Positions 6,739-7,687 of a stretch of DNA of 7,687 nucleotides are shown here, piece after piece. The DNA comes from an uncultured Bacilli bacterium (GTDB taxonomy: Bacteria; Bacillota_I; Bacilli_A; RF39; UBA660). Under the pieces are notes generated by a model. The model was not told where the DNA came from. It searched no databases and worked only from the letters and a program-made list of their open reading frames with translations. Each line of letters begins with the position of its first letter. The first letter of the stretch is position 1. The position numbers and the translations under genes are program-made. The stretch is from the NCBI GenBank assembly GCA_947591565.1, contig CANQDH010000045.1, positions 1 to 7,687 on the forward strand, read 5' to 3'.

Positions 6739-6789
6739 CTATCTTTTAAAAACGTCTTTTTCGTTCTCATTTGTATTTATGATTGTCAT
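6739..6789 (-). other. Possible 16-codon leader ORF upstream of topA (weak)
   Basis: The ATG at 6789-6787 opens MTIINTNENEKDVFKR and stops at TAG (6741-6739), four bases before the topA -35. AGAGG at 6806-6802 lies 12 nt upstream, a long spacing, and a TATAAT at 6818-6813 lies above it without a recognisable -35. A start from that box would fall on the AGAGG itself. The peptide is hydrophilic and matches nothing I know. A short AACG/CGTT hairpin followed by TTT lies inside it. A chance ORF is the more likely reading. Confidence 0.2.
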
Positions 6790-6812
6790 AACTATTTTAT
6801 GCCTCTATAAAT

Positions 6813-6818
6813 ATTATA
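6813..6818 (-). promoter_or_regulatory. Isolated -10-like box upstream of topA
   Basis: This is a perfect TATAAT on the minus strand, but the positions 16-18 bp upstream read roughly AGAAGT with no TTGACA similarity and there is no clear TG extension. It could be a weak second topA promoter giving a leader of about 125 nt, or chance in AT-rich DNA. Confidence 0.25.
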
Positions 6819-6859
6819 CGGGTAAAATGCAAAAAACTTCTTTACTTTTAAATTTAATC

Positions 6860-6883
6860 AAAAAAATTGCAATTATTTGCAAT
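6860..6883 (-). terminator. Rho-independent terminator of the right-edge gene
   Basis: On the minus strand ATTGCAA (6883-6877) pairs perfectly with TTGCAAT (6872-6866) around an ATAA loop and is followed by a T-run. The hairpin starts at the base immediately after the TAG stop. The stem is only 7 bp and AT-rich, so it is weaker than the others in this window. Confidence 0.7.
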
Positions 6884-7687
6884 CTATTTTGTTATTAATG
6901 ATTTAGATATTGTTATAACAGGACGAACACCTCGGTAATTTTTTAAAGTAACATTTAAAAATTGTAACACACCTTCATGTACTACAGTCCATGCATATCC
7001 GTCATTAGTAATTGAACTTGTCCAATATCCATAATAATCACTTTTTTCAGTTGAACCATTAAGGCATCCTCTTACTGTACAATATGGGTCTGTTCTATCA
7101 TATAACCATGCATACTTACATCCAGTATTAGCACAAGCTACACCATCTCCAGTTGTTTGATTAAAATCTAAAGTATTAAAATAAAATTTGGTTGTACCAT
7201 CTTCTGAATTAAATTTTTCATTCTTTGTAATCTCAGCAACCTCTTCAGCACTTATTAATCTAATATCTAGACTACTATTCCAGCTTGCTGTATCATCTTG
7301 TAAGGCAAATAAAACATCTTTCATAGTATTACCACCTTCTGAATTCCAAGGTGTTCCTGATGAGGTATTATGGTCTAATATCATGGTATAAGTATTTTTG
7401 ATATTATCTTCAGCATAAGCATACCATTTCATACAGCCTTCTTTAAACCAAGAATTGCTATTAACATTTTCACTTGTACATTTATTTGTTAAATTAGTTG
7501 GGTCTAGATAAACAATAGCTACAACACCTGTATATCTTATATCTTCTGGTGGCTCTTGCTTTGTTGCTCCAATATTTTCTTCTTCAATACAACTAATAAA
7601 TTCATCTTTAGAATTACAAACAAAATTATTAATTATCAAACCATATATTATAATTTGCTTACCCTGTTTACTTATACTGACAGTTCC
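6884..7687 (-). CDS. C-terminal part of a secreted/surface-type protein with a DUF6273-like domain (267 aa visible)
   Basis: The frame stays open to the last base. Sixteen more residues (GTVSISKQGKQIIIYG) precede the internal TTG at 7639, so this TTG is not a start and the N-terminus lies outside the window. The exact function is unrecognised. The last 80 residues show YGYWTSS, a W-x-V strand, then NVTLKNYRGVRPVITI, the pattern of the DUF6273/major-paralogous-like domain seen in many extracellular Firmicutes proteins. Upstream are paired cysteines (KCTSEN and EGCMKW; CANTGC; PYCTVRGC) that suggest disulfides outside the cytoplasm. The initial beta-strand plus NNFVCNSKDEFISC resembles the end of pilin/pseudopilin-like headgroups in gut Firmicutes; that is a loose resemblance. 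There is no transmembrane helix or LPXTG in the visible part. A terminator follows directly after the TAG stop. Confidence 0.8.
   Translation of the reverse strand, partial: GTVSISKQGKQIIIYGLIINNFVCNSKDEFISCIEEENIGATKQEPPEDIRYTGVVAIVYLDPTNLTNKCTSENVNSNSWFKEGCMKWYAYAEDNIKNTYTMILDHNTSSGTPWNSEGGNTMKDVLFALQDDTASWNSSLDIRLISAEEVAEITKNEKFNSEDGTTKFYFNTLDFNQTTGDGVACANTGCKYAWLYDRTDPYCTVRGCLNGSTEKSDYYGYWTSSITNDGYAWTVVHEGVLQFLNVTLKNYRGVRPVITISKSLITK

Noticed and set aside
6680..6883. Riboswitch or T-box in the topA leader
   Set aside because: From the strong promoter the leader is only about 20 nt, and no conserved aptamer-like or T-box sequence is visible in the rest of the gap.
7188..7391. Plus-strand open frame of 67 codons
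   Set aside because: It is antisense to the right-edge gene, whose conserved C-terminal motif fixes the coding strand.
1277..7687. Use of TGA as tryptophan (Mycoplasma-like code)
   Set aside because: Trp positions checked are TGG, no frame needs TGA readthrough, and stops are TAG or TAA. The absence of TGA stops in so few genes is not informative.

Overview
The window looks like chromosomal DNA from a low-GC, Gram-positive-type bacterium. It is strongly AT-rich by eye, has A/T-ending codons and strong AGGAGG-like ribosome binding sites. It carries a Bacilli/Clostridia-style topoisomerase I and a secreted wall-hydrolase-like protein with SH3 and Ig-like modules. The gene style resembles uncultured gut Bacilli/Tenericutes-like lineages, but that placement is inference. 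Tryptophan is read from TGG, and the four visible stops are TAG, TAG, TAG and TAA, so nothing suggests the Mycoplasma code.

All genes lie on the minus strand. In transcription order (right to left) they are: (1) 6884-7687, the C-terminal part of a secreted or surface-type protein with a DUF6273-like 'GVRPVI' ending, open at the right edge; (2) 4652-6679, topA, DNA topoisomerase I with three C-terminal zinc ribbons; (3) 1277-4564, a 1095-residue secreted modular glucosaminidase with SH3b, GH73/LytB-like catalytic, SH3-like and two Ig-like domains, plus an exact 160-residue-period C-terminal duplication; (4) 161-1183, a cytoplasmic pentapeptide-repeat protein built on a 43-residue super-repeat; (5) 1-47, the first 15 codons of another gene, with a nine-G tract at codons 7-9.

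Each junction carries a Rho-independent terminator, followed by a sigma-A type promoter for the next gene in the four cases where that gene is visible. Three of those promoters have a well-matched -35 and -10 with exactly 17-bp spacing; the fourth has a perfect -10 and a weaker -35. The genes therefore look like independent monocistronic units, and no shared pathway should be read from their adjacency. Non-coding space is short: 48-160, 1184-1276, 4565-4651 and 6680-6883. Most of it is accounted for by these signals. The 6736-6859 stretch holds only a weak 16-codon ORF and an isolated -10-like box.

No tRNA, rRNA, CRISPR array, insertion sequence or riboswitch was recognised. The points most worth checking are the G9 tract as a possible phase-variable switch, the gap-free tandem duplication at the C-terminus of the glucosaminidase, and the long-period pentapeptide super-repeat.
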